Assembly (NCBI RefSeq): GCF_025685645.1
Contig: NZ_JAGSYF010000002.1
Coordinates: 804,906-868,905, forward strand
Source: Edaphobacter bradus
GTDB lineage: Bacteria > Acidobacteriota > Terriglobia > Terriglobales > Acidobacteriaceae
Length of the DNA: 64,000 nt
Reading direction: 5' to 3'
The notes beneath the pieces were generated by a model. It was not told the DNA's origin. It made no database searches and was given only the letters and a program-made list of their open reading frames with translations. Positions 1 to 7,540 of the stretch are shown here, one piece after another (position 1 is the first letter of the stretch; each line of letters begins with the position of its first letter). A program made the position numbers and the translations under genes.

Positions 1-50
1 GCGGTGATGCTAACCAGAAAGAGAACCAAGACATAAGCCAAGCGACGCAT
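1..50 (-). CDS. N-terminus of a secreted or membrane protein, cut by the window edge
   Basis: Reading leftwards from an ATG at 50, the frame gives MRRLAYVLVLFLVSIT before the window ends. Two arginines followed by an uninterrupted hydrophobic stretch is what a signal peptide or N-terminal anchor looks like. No strong ribosome binding site is visible. Nothing can be said about function because only 16 codons are present. The next 240 bases up to the SRPBCC gene at 292 contain no gene I can support. Confidence 0.4.
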   Translation of the reverse strand, partial: MRRLAYVLVLFLVSIT

Positions 51-291
51 GCAGTGTACCCAGGGTCCTGAGCGGGGTGAGCCCGCTCGTAATTCAAACT
101 ATGCCCTGAATACAGCAATTCGGTGGCCACTTTTAGAAGCCGCTTAGGGCAACTCCATTTCCCCTAAAGTGCTGCAAAATTGTGCAATCTCGCAAAACAA
201 GGGGAAAGGGTTTTCCACGTTGCGTGTGTAATGAAATGCACAGTTGCAGTCTTAGTTAACCCCTCCGCCGGCTCGCAATAAGGCGGTCAAT

Positions 292-891
292 TCAGGCGCG
301 TCGCGCCGCCATCTTACGGCCCTTCGTCGAATGGCTGGTGGATGCCGGCCAGACTGGCGGGGCCTCAGGAGCTTTGGGCGCCTCAGGAACTTCAGCACGC
401 GGAGCAGCCTCGGGAATCGGCGCCTTCTCAGCTAACGGCTCCAGATAACGCTTCCACGCATCCGACTCTGCAACCTGCTTCAGGATCAGATTGCGGTCCT
501 TCAACTGCGAGAGGAGATACCGGGCCAGCAACGGTGCCATCACGGCTCTGCGCAGCTCCGGGCGGGCCTCAAACCTCACCAGGTCCCGCACCCGCGTGCC
601 GTCATCGACCGCTGTGAAGTGGTGCTCATGTTCCAGTCTTCCGAATACGCCGCTCTCAAGGACCTCAAGAAAGTAAGCGAAGGGCCGTAACACCTCGATG
701 CGGGTCACATAGTTGAGTTCGATCCGCAACAAGCGCCCCGGCCACCGCAGCTTATCTCCCGGCTTCAGCCCACCCGTTCCCGCCTCGCGCTGCGTGCCTG
801 TCAGGTCCGCGTGAAACCCTGCGCTCGTTGCGAGCCGGTAGCATCGCTCTACCGGTGCATCCACCCAGATCGACAGTTGAATCGTCTTCAT
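292..891 (-). CDS. SRPBCC-fold ligand-binding protein (paralog 1 of 3)
   Basis: 199 residues. It is recognised as an SRPBCC (START/polyketide-cyclase-like) protein from the opening beta strand with APVERCYRLAT, the central HEHHF motif near residue 90 and a long C-terminal helix ending in QVAESDAWKRYLEPL. Two shorter paralogs follow at 2990 and 3651 with the same HEHHF and QVAE.. signatures, so this is a local family. Family members bind hydrophobic ligands in a deep cavity; the ligand cannot be read from sequence. Unlike its paralogs it has an extra C-terminal tail of about 45 residues rich in Pro, Ala and Glu (repeated PEAP-like steps) ending in basic residues, probably disordered. The ATG at 891 follows a TAGGGG-like binding site. 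It is followed on the same strand by nothing within the window except the truncated gene at 1-50. Confidence 0.75.
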   Translation of the reverse strand: MKTIQLSIWVDAPVERCYRLATSAGFHADLTGTQREAGTGGLKPGDKLRWPGRLLRIELNYVTRIEVLRPFAYFLEVLESGVFGRLEHEHHFTAVDDGTRVRDLVRFEARPELRRAVMAPLLARYLLSQLKDRNLILKQVAESDAWKRYLEPLAEKAPIPEAAPRAEVPEAPKAPEAPPVWPASTSHSTKGRKMAARRA

Positions 892-946
892 AGCCCCTAC
901 CCATCCGGAACCGAGGTGCTGTCAAAGATCCATCAAAACCAATCCA

Positions 947-1855
947 TTAGGCAAGCAAAAGAACTTTTCCTATCCCGCCATTCTCCGCGGCGGCCTGCGC
1001 GCTCGCAGCCTCGCTCAGCGGAACCCTGCGGCCAATCGGGAGCGCCAACCGCCCAGCCGCAACCGCCTCGGCCACCGCCAGCATCGAAGCAGGGTCCGGC
1101 GCTGAAGAAACCATCTCAACCTTCACCGTCGGGTAAAGCTTCGCGTTCTCCGGAGGCCCGACGACGGTCGCAAACACCCCGCCCGGCCTCACCTTTCCAA
1201 GCATACTCTCTGCAACTTGGCCTCCAACCGTATCGGCCACAGCATCGACTATCCCCAGCCGCCGCATGTCGGCCTCGTCATCCAGCGCCAGGACCTCATC
1301 GGCTCCCAGCAACGCAGCCTCTCTGGCCCGCGCCCCGCGGACCGCGGCAATCACCGCAGCCCCGGCCTGCTTCGCGTAAAACACCGCAACGCGGCCCACG
1401 TATCCCAGCGCCCCGGTCACTACCAGCCTCTGGCCAGCCTGAACCTTCGCTCCCCGCGAGATAATCTGCTCGCCCGTATTGCTGATGACCGCCAGAGCAG
1501 CGGCGTCCACCAGGTCCAGATTCGCCGGAGCCTTCGCCACACCCTCGATACCGGCGGCAATCAGCTCCGCGTAGCACGCGCCTGCACGGCCAAAGACCTT
1601 GTCCCCGACAGCGAACCCCGTCACTCCCGGCCCCACAGCGCTCACCACGCCGGAGAAGTCATAGCCCAGAATCACCGGAAACTCCAGCGGCATAAACGCC
1701 TTCATGGCTCCGCTGCGCAGCTTGTAATCAATAGGATTGATGCCCGCGGCAGCGGTCTGCACGAGCACCTGCCCCGCCCCCGCCACCGGATCGGCCCACT
1801 CCTCCAACTTCAGTTTTTCCGGACCACCATACTCCCGCAGAACAACAGCCTTCAA
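947..1855 (-). CDS. NADP-dependent quinone oxidoreductase-like (MDR family) enzyme
   Basis: 302 residues of a zinc-independent medium-chain dehydrogenase/reductase. The N-terminal GroES-like domain (about 1-120) shows MKAVVLREYGGPEKL, the substrate-loop signature AAGINPIDYKLRSG and GYDFSGVVSAVG. The Rossmann domain (about 125-250) has VVTGALGYVGRVAVFYAKQAGA. No structural-zinc cysteine cluster is present, as expected for the quinone oxidoreductase/NADP-dependent branch. The predicted reaction is NADPH-dependent reduction of a quinone or an activated double bond in the cytoplasm; the substrate is unknown. The start is a TTG at 1855, supported by GAGG seven bases upstream. It is divergent from the PadR regulator at 2011, with 155 bases between, so the regulator could act on both. 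Confidence 0.85.
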   Translation of the reverse strand: MKAVVLREYGGPEKLKLEEWADPVAGAGQVLVQTAAAGINPIDYKLRSGAMKAFMPLEFPVILGYDFSGVVSAVGPGVTGFAVGDKVFGRAGACYAELIAAGIEGVAKAPANLDLVDAAALAVISNTGEQIISRGAKVQAGQRLVVTGALGYVGRVAVFYAKQAGAAVIAAVRGARAREAALLGADEVLALDDEADMRRLGIVDAVADTVGGQVAESMLGKVRPGGVFATVVGPPENAKLYPTVKVEMVSSAPDPASMLAVAEAVAAGRLALPIGRRVPLSEAASAQAAAENGGIGKVLLLA

Positions 1856-1973
1856 AGTTGCACCTCAGTTTTCTAGATGCTAAGTCAGATGCGGAAAGCC
1901 GCAGATCCGCCACCCGCCACACAGAAAAATTCAAGAAGCAGCTCTCTCCCACGCCTGCGTTTGCCAAAACGTC

Positions 1974-2004
1974 TTGACAAAGCAAAGTCTATATATATAG
2001 ATTT
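1974..2004 (+). promoter_or_regulatory. Promoter with overlapping palindromic operator for the PadR gene
   Basis: A perfect -35 hexamer TTGACA (1974-1979) is followed after 16 bases by TATAGA (1996-2001). The -10 lies inside the perfect 14-base palindrome TCTATATATATAGA (1988-2001), with further symmetric A/T bases outside it. The predicted transcription start falls a few bases before the GTG start codon at 2011, so the message would be nearly leaderless. PadR proteins bind AT-rich dyads over promoters, so autoregulation is likely (inference). Confidence 0.6.
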
Positions 2005-2010
2005 CTGACC

Positions 2011-2325
2011 GTGGCACACACGATTCGCTTATCGGCTCAGACTAGAATCTTGTTGTCCGCACTTTTGGAGCGCGCCAGCCAATGGCGTTATGGGTACGAC
2101 CTGAGCAGAGAAACCGGCTTGAAAGCCGGAACCCTATACCCCATCCTCATGCGTCTCAGCGATGCCGAGTGGCTGGAGACGCGATGGGAGGAATCGAGCG
2201 TACCCGGCCGGCCGCCCCGGCATATGTATCGCCTGACACAGGACGGTCGATCGGGGGCCCGCGCCGCAACGAAAGACGCGTCCGTGCCTGCACGTCTGAC
2301 GCGTCCGATCTGCAACGAGGTCTGA
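2011..2325 (+). CDS. PadR family transcriptional regulator
   Basis: 104 residues with the PadR winged-helix: LSAQTRILLSALLERASQWRYGYDLSRETGLKAGTLYPILMRLSDAEWLETRWEE followed by GRPPRHMYRLTQDG, the wing-ending signature of the family. The C-terminal dimerisation helix is short and unusual (ARAATKDASVPARL...), as in the small PadR subtype. The start is GTG with no Shine-Dalgarno sequence, consistent with a nearly leaderless transcript from the promoter at 1974-2004. Its stop is four bases before the next gene's GTG, so the two form an operon. In related operons such a regulator usually controls its membrane-protein partner; the effector is unknown. Confidence 0.85.
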   Translation: MAHTIRLSAQTRILLSALLERASQWRYGYDLSRETGLKAGTLYPILMRLSDAEWLETRWEESSVPGRPPRHMYRLTQDGRSGARAATKDASVPARLTRPICNEV

Positions 2326-2329
2326 CGAC

Positions 2330-2953
2330 GTGCCCGAGACTCTTCTCACACGGATACGCACAAAAGCTCAGTCGTGGTTGAAGCGGGCCATGAATGCGCT
2401 TCCGAAGGAACAGCGGGAGTGGGGACGTGCAGTGGTCTCGGAGCTCGACGGAATAAGTGGCTTTTGGCCACGCTTGGAATGGATCGTAGGAGGGATGACG
2501 GCTATGTCGAACGCAACCCTACGCAACATAGTGACTGGTGCCTGGCGCAAACATCCTGGCCAGGAACCGCCTTACACAACAGCAGTGGGGATTGGATTCA
2601 TTCTGCTGTTGATACCTTTCTATTTTGTTTGCGCATGCCTGCTCAATCAGTGGGGCATCGGTTGGTTCTTTACGCCAATCGAGCATTGGCTCTCACGCCC
2701 CGGACAGGCCGCAGCATTCAACATCATCTCGCCCATCGTGCTGCTGGGCACACTGGCTTCCTGTGTCCTGTTGAATCTGGCGGCCTTGGTAAGCGTCGGC
2801 CGGGAGGAAGAGGCGGGTGAGCGGATCAGGGTAGTTAAGCTGAGGGTGAGATCCTGGAACCTGGCTGCAATTGGACTCGGCCTCGTGCTCACAGGACTCC
2901 TGCTAGGGTACGCGTTTATTGAGAACTTCGGAGCCAGCGGCCATCTGGGATGA
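2330..2953 (+). CDS. Membrane protein co-transcribed with PadR regulator
   Basis: 207 residues starting at a GTG four bases after the PadR stop codon. The N-terminal third is soluble and amphipathic (NALPKEQREWGRAVVSELDGISG). Three hydrophobic segments follow: AVGIGFILLLIPFYFVCACLL (about residues 83-105), FNIISPIVLLGTLASCVLLNLAALV (about 130-158) and LAAIGLGLVLTGLLLGYAFI (about 178-198). I do not recognise a catalytic motif. Tight coupling to PadR suggests it is the regulator's main target, perhaps an envelope or stress-responsive membrane protein. Function unknown. Confidence 0.7.
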   Translation: MPETLLTRIRTKAQSWLKRAMNALPKEQREWGRAVVSELDGISGFWPRLEWIVGGMTAMSNATLRNIVTGAWRKHPGQEPPYTTAVGIGFILLLIPFYFVCACLLNQWGIGWFFTPIEHWLSRPGQAAAFNIISPIVLLGTLASCVLLNLAALVSVGREEEAGERIRVVKLRVRSWNLAAIGLGLVLTGLLLGYAFIENFGASGHLG

Positions 2954-2989
2954 TGGAGTCCAACAGCTGCGGTTAGCAAGAACCTGGCC

Positions 2990-3496
2990 TTACTCCTTCG
3001 CGCACACTTGCGGCTCTTTTCCCTCACCCAGATACCGCGTCCACTCCCCGTTCTCGGCGACCTGCCGCAGCAGCGTCTGCCTGTCCCGAAGCATCTCCGT
3101 AATGCGAGGCACAAAATATTGGCGGCCCACCCACCGTCCCAGCCGACCCAGCGGTAGCGAGAACCGCACCGACTCGGTCATGAGGACCTGCCCACTGATC
3201 TCCGTGAAGTGATGTTCATGCTGAAACCGCTTGAAGCGGCCCCGCGTCATCGTCGCCAGCAGCAGAGTCAGCGGCTCATAGCGCGTGATGACGCTCTCGT
3301 GCACCACCGGCAGCCCGAACTTCCACCCAACCCACACGATGCGATCGCCCTCCACGACCTGGCCCGAGCTGCGCGTCGAGCTGGAATCAAGAATGCGCAG
3401 CCGCACCGTCCGACGTACCAGCTCAAGATCGGCCGCCAGCAGAAAACACCGCTCCAGCGGAGCCCTGATATGAACACAATCCCGCACAACAAACAC
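2990..3496 (-). CDS. SRPBCC-fold ligand-binding protein (paralog 2 of 3)
   Basis: 168 residues. Like the proteins at 292 and 3651 it opens with a beta strand and the phrase APLERCFLLAADLELV, carries the central HEHHF motif and ends with LLRQVAENGEWTRYLGEG. This places it in the SRPBCC superfamily (START/polyketide cyclase-like), which forms a helix-grip fold around a hydrophobic ligand. It reads on the minus strand and its 3' end is close to the 3' end of the convergent membrane protein (36 bases). The first ATG at 3496 is used; no strong ribosome binding site is evident. The ligand is unknown. Confidence 0.75.
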   Translation of the reverse strand: MFVVRDCVHIRAPLERCFLLAADLELVRRTVRLRILDSSSTRSSGQVVEGDRIVWVGWKFGLPVVHESVITRYEPLTLLLATMTRGRFKRFQHEHHFTEISGQVLMTESVRFSLPLGRLGRWVGRQYFVPRITEMLRDRQTLLRQVAENGEWTRYLGEGKEPQVCAKE

Positions 3497-3604
3497 GCGG
3501 CGGCAATCCCCCTTGCTTTCACGAAGGACACATCTCTACTCTTCTGTTGCCCCACTCTCGCACACAAGCGGCAGGATTTGCTATCTAAATTTCAGCCTCG
3601 AAAA

Positions 3605-3647
3605 CTGCCTTGCTTAAGGGCGCGGCTTTAGCCGCTGAGGTACGTTT
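3605..3647. repeat. Dispersed repeat E (GCGGCTAAAGCCGC type)
   Basis: The stretch contains TTGCTTAAGGGCGCGGC then TTTAGCCGCTGAGGTACG. The same block, in one or other orientation, recurs at about 23298-23372 (GTACCTCAGCGGCTAAAGCC and CGTGCCCTTAAGCAAAACG) and, shortened, at about 40440-40458 (CCGTACCCTTAAGCAAGGC). The GCGGC/GCCGC arms are self-complementary. It sits between two SRPBCC genes and has no coding content. Confidence 0.6.
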
Positions 3648-3650
3648 CGA

Positions 3651-4124
3651 TTACTGAAGGTAGCGCCGCCACCGATCCGACTCCGCAACTTGTTTGATCA
3701 TTGCATTTCGCTCAACAAGAAAGTCGTGCATGTAATTCCGCAAAACCAACCACTCCGCCAATCTTCCGAGCAAGCCCAAAGGAGCCGCAAACTCCAGCAC
3801 ATCCCGCATCACTGTCTCGCCATCCGACTCAGCAAAGTGATGCTCATGACGAAAGCTCCTAAAGATTCCCGCCGTCATCTCGTCACAGAAGAATGACGGA
3901 GGCTCATAGCTCACAATTTTGCTCGTGTGACGCACCCGAAGACCAAAGTGCCGCCCCTCCCACGTCACCGACTCACCCGCGCCAATCAGCCCATGCGTCA
4001 CTCCAGCAATAGCGCGTTCCCGTGTTCGTGCCGTAGTGTTCATGACCAGATCGATATTTAGCGAGAGCAGAAAGCACCGCAGCGCAGGCGCAGCGATCCG
4101 CGTCTCCAGCCGGATCGTCTGCAT
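3651..4124 (-). CDS. SRPBCC-fold ligand-binding protein (paralog 3 of 3), downstream of thrS
   Basis: 157 residues with the same architecture as the two neighbouring paralogs: MQTIRLETRIAAPALRCFLLSLNIDLV at the start, RHEHHFAESDGETVMRDVLEFAAP in the centre and QVAESDRWRRYLQ at the C-terminus. It starts two bases after the thrS stop codon on the same strand, so it is almost certainly translated from the thrS message. The family binds hydrophobic ligands. Why such a protein is coupled to threonyl-tRNA synthetase is not evident from sequence. Confidence 0.75.
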   Translation of the reverse strand: MQTIRLETRIAAPALRCFLLSLNIDLVMNTTARTRERAIAGVTHGLIGAGESVTWEGRHFGLRVRHTSKIVSYEPPSFFCDEMTAGIFRSFRHEHHFAESDGETVMRDVLEFAAPLGLLGRLAEWLVLRNYMHDFLVERNAMIKQVAESDRWRRYLQ

Positions 4125-4126
4125 CG

Positions 4127-6187
4127 CTACAGCGCCACTCCACGGCTCTCAACCAATCCCTTAGCCCGCTCCAAAAACGCTGTCAGCGCCACACTCCCCT
4201 CATCTCCCTTACCCCGAGTCCTCACGCTCACCGCCTCGCTCGCCGCTTCCTTGTCCCCCATCACCAGCACGAACGGAACCTTCTGCAGCGTGAACTCGCG
4301 AATCTTCGCATTCATCTTCTCGTTGCGGGCATCGAGCTCCACGCGCAAGCCAGCAGCCTCAAGCTGCTTCTTAACCCGCGAAGCATACTCAAGGTGCTTC
4401 TCCGAGATCGGCACCAGCCCCACCTGCACCGGAGCCAGCCACAGCGGAAACGCCCCCGCGTAATGTTCAATCAGCACGCCAAAAAATCTCTCCACGCTGC
4501 CGAACAGCGCGCGATGCACCATCACCGGCTGATGCCTCTCGCCGTCCTCGCCCGTGTACTCCAGCTCGAACCGCGCCGGCAGATTGAAGTCGAACTGCAC
4601 CGTCGAGAGCTGCCATAGCCGCCCCAGCACATCCACCAGCTTGATGTCGATCTTCGGCCCGTAGAACGCAGCCTCGCCCGGAATCTCCTTATACGGAATC
4701 CCCTTCGCCGTCAGCACCTTCTTCAGCGACCCCGCCGCAAACTCCCAGTTCTCATCCGAGCCCACATAGCTCTTTCTTTCCTTCGGGTCCCACGTCGAAA
4801 GCTCGATCTTGAACTCAGCGAACCCGAAGGTCTTCAACACGCTCTCGGCAAACTCCACACAATCCGCGATCTCGCCTTCAATCTGCTCCGGCGTGCAGAA
4901 GATATGCGCGTCGTCCTGCGTAAAGCCGCGCACGCGCAGCAGTCCGTGCATCGTGCCCGACCGCTCATAGCGGTACACATTCCCCAGCTCCGCATACCTA
5001 GCCGGCAGGTCGCGATAGCTCTTCGGCGAGTTCTTATAAATAAGGATGTGGCCCGGGCAGTTCATCGGCTTCAGCCTGTACTCCGCGTCGTCCAGCTCCA
5101 TCGGCGGATACATATTCTGCGAGTAGAACCCCTCATGCCCCGAGATCTTCCACAGCTCGCGACGCATGATGTGCGGCGTGAAGACCATCTCGTAGCCGCG
5201 CCGGATGCACTCATCGCGCATCCAGTCCTCCATCGTCTTACGGATCAGCCCGCCCTTCGGATGCCAGAAGATAAGCCCCGCTCCCGCGACCTCCTGGATG
5301 CTGAACAGATCAAGCTGCTTGCCCAGCACGCGATGGTCGCGCGCCTTGATCTCCTCCAGCCGCTTGAAGTGCGCGGCCATATCCTTGTCATTGAAGAACG
5401 CCGTGCCATACACGCGCTGCAGCTGAGGATTCTTCTCGTCGCCCAGCCAGTACGCCCCGGCGATCGACGTCACCTTGAACGCCTTCACCCTTCCCGTCGA
5501 AGGCACATGCGGCCCGCGGCAGAAGTCCGTGAAGCCGCCGTTGCGATACAGCGAGATCTCATCGCCCGGCTTCGTGAACTTCTCAATGAAGTGAACCTTC
5601 ATGAACTCGCCCTGCGCCGAGTAGTCCGTCAAGCCCTTCTCGCGCGACTCCTCCACGCGCACGAACCTCTCGTCGCGCGCCACCACCTCGGCCATGCGAG
5701 CCTCAATCGCCGCGAGGTCGCTCTCGGTAAAGGGAGTCTCGCGATAAACGTCGTAGAAGAACCCCGAGTCCGTCGCCGGCCCATGCCCCAGCTTCGTCTC
5801 CGGAAACAGCTCCAGAATCGCCGTCGCCATCACATGCGCCGCCGAGTGCCTGACCACCTTCAGCGAGGCCTCGTCGGTCTCCTTCAGCAGCTCCAGCGCA
5901 ACGTCCTCCGTCAGCGGAGCCGCCAGGTCCACCAGGCTCTCGCCTGACTCTGCCGCCCCATACATCGCAGCCTCCGACCCCTGCTCCTCAGCCACAGAAC
6001 TGGGTGCCCCATCCTTCGCAGTCTCATCGCGAAGGGTGGGATTCGTCAGCGTCTTCACTCTCGCCACCACTACCGCAGCGGCCAGCCGCGGCGAGATGCT
6101 CATCGCAATGTCATAAGGAGTCGTCCCGCGCGCAACCTCGCGCACGGAGCCATCAGGAAGCTGAATCTTGATCTGCTGTTCACTCAT
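4127..6187 (-). CDS. thrS: Threonyl-tRNA synthetase
   Basis: 686 residues, class II synthetase that charges tRNA-Thr. Order: TGS domain (1 to about 100), editing/second additional domain with HSAAHVMATAILELFP (from about 113), catalytic core with the zinc-binding MNCPGH motif, motif 2 region RYERSGTMHGLLRVRGFTQDD, and a C-terminal anticodon-binding domain ending in RTRGKGDEGSVALTAFLERAKGL. It is some 45 residues longer than the Escherichia coli enzyme. The excess lies in the TGS domain, between VVVARVK and SLVDLAAPL, where the sequence TLTNPTLRDETAKDGAP is encoded by a copy of the dispersed palindrome A (6002-6046). The insertion is in frame and the rest of the protein looks intact, so the gene is probably functional. 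Confidence 0.97.
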   Translation of the reverse strand: MSEQQIKIQLPDGSVREVARGTTPYDIAMSISPRLAAAVVVARVKTLTNPTLRDETAKDGAPSSVAEEQGSEAAMYGAAESGESLVDLAAPLTEDVALELLKETDEASLKVVRHSAAHVMATAILELFPETKLGHGPATDSGFFYDVYRETPFTESDLAAIEARMAEVVARDERFVRVEESREKGLTDYSAQGEFMKVHFIEKFTKPGDEISLYRNGGFTDFCRGPHVPSTGRVKAFKVTSIAGAYWLGDEKNPQLQRVYGTAFFNDKDMAAHFKRLEEIKARDHRVLGKQLDLFSIQEVAGAGLIFWHPKGGLIRKTMEDWMRDECIRRGYEMVFTPHIMRRELWKISGHEGFYSQNMYPPMELDDAEYRLKPMNCPGHILIYKNSPKSYRDLPARYAELGNVYRYERSGTMHGLLRVRGFTQDDAHIFCTPEQIEGEIADCVEFAESVLKTFGFAEFKIELSTWDPKERKSYVGSDENWEFAAGSLKKVLTAKGIPYKEIPGEAAFYGPKIDIKLVDVLGRLWQLSTVQFDFNLPARFELEYTGEDGERHQPVMVHRALFGSVERFFGVLIEHYAGAFPLWLAPVQVGLVPISEKHLEYASRVKKQLEAAGLRVELDARNEKMNAKIREFTLQKVPFVLVMGDKEAASEAVSVRTRGKGDEGSVALTAFLERAKGLVESRGVAL
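6002..6046. repeat. Palindromic repeat A inserted in frame within thrS
   Basis: On the plus strand this reads GGGTGCCCCATCCTTCGCAG, then TCTCAT, then CGCGAAGGGTGGGA. The CCCATCCTTCGC and GCGAAGGGTGGG arms pair. It is the reverse complement of the intergenic copies at 51799, 34548 and 46158, including the GATGA.ACT-like loop. It encodes about residues 47-62 of the synthetase, inside the TGS domain. Confidence 0.85.
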
Positions 6188-6358
6188 AAGGGCCTATCGC
6201 TCTAAGCATATTTCCTTTGCTCTCACTGCACCAACTTTCTGCCCCGCGTTCGCATCCAAAACAAGAGCACCCAGGCCTGTTCCTCACCCTTCGGCATAGC
6301 GAAGATCACAGATGGGCCATCACGCCAGTTAACCGACACACCGTATCAACGAGGCTCC

Positions 6359-6607
6359 ATGCAGGTTCTTTGCAAACCGTCCGATAGCTCCGCCGACCTT
6401 TACTGCCCGATCTGCGGCCGCGGCTTTCTGCTCTACTGGGAACGCTCCAGCCGCGATCAGCAGGAAGTGACCCTCCCCGAGATTCAGCAGACCGTTCGCG
6501 ACCATCACTCCGGCGACGGTCACCCTGAGGCCGCCTTCAACATTCCCAGCTGGCCCGGCCTGCCGCAGTTCTCCGCCGCCGCGCTCCTCGGAGGAGCTAC
6601 CTTCTAA
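6359..6607 (+). CDS. Small CxxC protein (paralog of the one at 7541)
   Basis: 82 residues: MQVLCKPSDSSADLYCPICGRGFLLYWERSS near the N-terminus and a C-terminal AAFNIPSWPGLPQFSAAALLGGATF. The YCPICGRGF motif is a rubredoxin-knuckle-like CxxC that could bind zinc or iron if paired with another molecule; only one such pair is present. The homologue at 7541 keeps the same order (MQVL.K, CSICNQGFRLYWERTS, APFNMPDWAGPPQYSGAALLGG). The start ATG follows GAGG at about five bases. Function unknown; conservation of two adjacent copies argues that the frame is real. Confidence 0.65.
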   Translation: MQVLCKPSDSSADLYCPICGRGFLLYWERSSRDQQEVTLPEIQQTVRDHHSGDGHPEAAFNIPSWPGLPQFSAAALLGGATF

Positions 6608-6842
6608 CCTCTCCGTATTACCACTCGGAGAACCGCGCTCTTCTCAGACAGCGCCAGAAGATTTAGTTTGGTGCGCACGGTGGAAAGTAGGCCAGCCCTG
6701 CTAATGGGTGTGTTCACGTTTCCCGCGATGGCGTGTTCGGATTGTCGAAAACAGCGTGAGACAACATGCGCAGCAAACTGTCTGGAACACCGGAGGGTGT
6801 TGGTCATGGCAGAGAGCCGTATGGCGTATTTCTCCCGATCTC

Positions 6843-7181
6843 TTATGGCGTGGATCGAAATTGGGATCGAAACTCAAATGGCGATTCGAAGATGTCCCAA
6901 TCATTTTCAGAGACCGAGAACCTAGCTGCCACGACCGGGAATCGCCTTCCTTCGGATGCCAAAATCTTGATGTTGTCCGGCGCAATGGCCTTACCAAGGA
7001 GAACCTCTAGATGCCGGATTTCATCGGGAGTAGGTGACACCATCTCAAGACCGTGAAAAGCGCGCGGAACAGCCAAGTAATCCACGCCCAGAAAGGCAAC
7101 ATCAAGGTTGGTGCGGAAGCATGGTGATTTTTCCGTCGCAGGTGCCTTCGGACTACGAATCAGGAGTTGCCCATATTTCCT
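6843..7181 (-). pseudogene. Probable remnant of an unrecognised protein gene
   Basis: The frame closed at 6843 reads protein-like: LDVAFLGVDYLAVPRAF, then HGLEMVSPTPDEIRHLEVLL and VVAARFSVSENDWDIFESPF. It stays open upstream to about 7181, beyond the first possible start (GTG at 7085), and no start codon with a ribosome binding site is visible. This suggests a gene that has lost its 5' end to the repeat-rich segment at 7190-7370. If translated from 7085 it would give 80 residues. I do not recognise the family. Confidence 0.4.
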
Positions 7182-7213
7182 TTACCCGCCCCACACCAAC
7201 TCTTCTTGCCTCT

Positions 7214-7285
7214 GCGGCCTTTGCGAAACCTTCGCGGCCTTTGCGAAACCTTCGCGGCCTTTGCGAAACCTTCGCGCCCTTTGCG
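7214..7285. repeat. 20-bp tandem repeat, about 3.6 copies
   Basis: The unit GCGGCCTTTGCGAAACCTTC is repeated head to tail at 7214-7233, 7234-7253 and 7254-7273 and then begins again (GCGCCCTTTGCG). The unit resembles repeat family D (GCGAAGGACGCTAAGG-like blocks at 22375, 24307 and 45447) in reverse complement, so it looks like local amplification of that dispersed repeat. Confidence 0.85.
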
Positions 7286-7540
7286 TTCGCAGTTGCCTTT
7301 GTTGTTTTTCTGGCTGTCATTCCGTAGCGCATCAGCCTGCCCTGAGCGAAGCCGAAGGGGAAGGAATCCGCTTTGACCGTACGTTTACATATCCCCACGA
7401 ACTGTCACTTCTGTTGTATTGGCTTTTTTCGATCAAACGTTTTACTTTGGAACATCCTCATGCGGCGGCAGCCCTCCCATCCATGAGCAACTTCCGATGA
7501 CGAAAGGCCGGGCCCCCGCGGTTCGCGACAACAATCCGTA

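Larger units (their letters stand above)
6608..7540. other. Gene-poor stretch with remnant frame and dispersed repeats
   Basis: No convincing complete gene lies between the two CxxC paralogs. It holds a degenerate minus-strand frame (6843-7181, listed separately), a short direct tandem repeat (7214-7285) and, at about 7286-7365, a mosaic of dispersed repeats (TTTGCGTTCGCAGTTGCC, CCTGAGCGAAGCCGAAGGGG) that also occurs at about 8405-8520. The remaining frames read as shadows with no start signals. Confidence 0.5.

Noticed and set aside
4904..5947. 347-codon plus-strand frame opposite thrS
   Set aside because: Arg/Leu/His-rich antisense of a clearly identified synthetase.
7214..7285. CRISPR array
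   Set aside because: The 20-bp repeats are directly contiguous with no spacers and belong to a dispersed repeat family.
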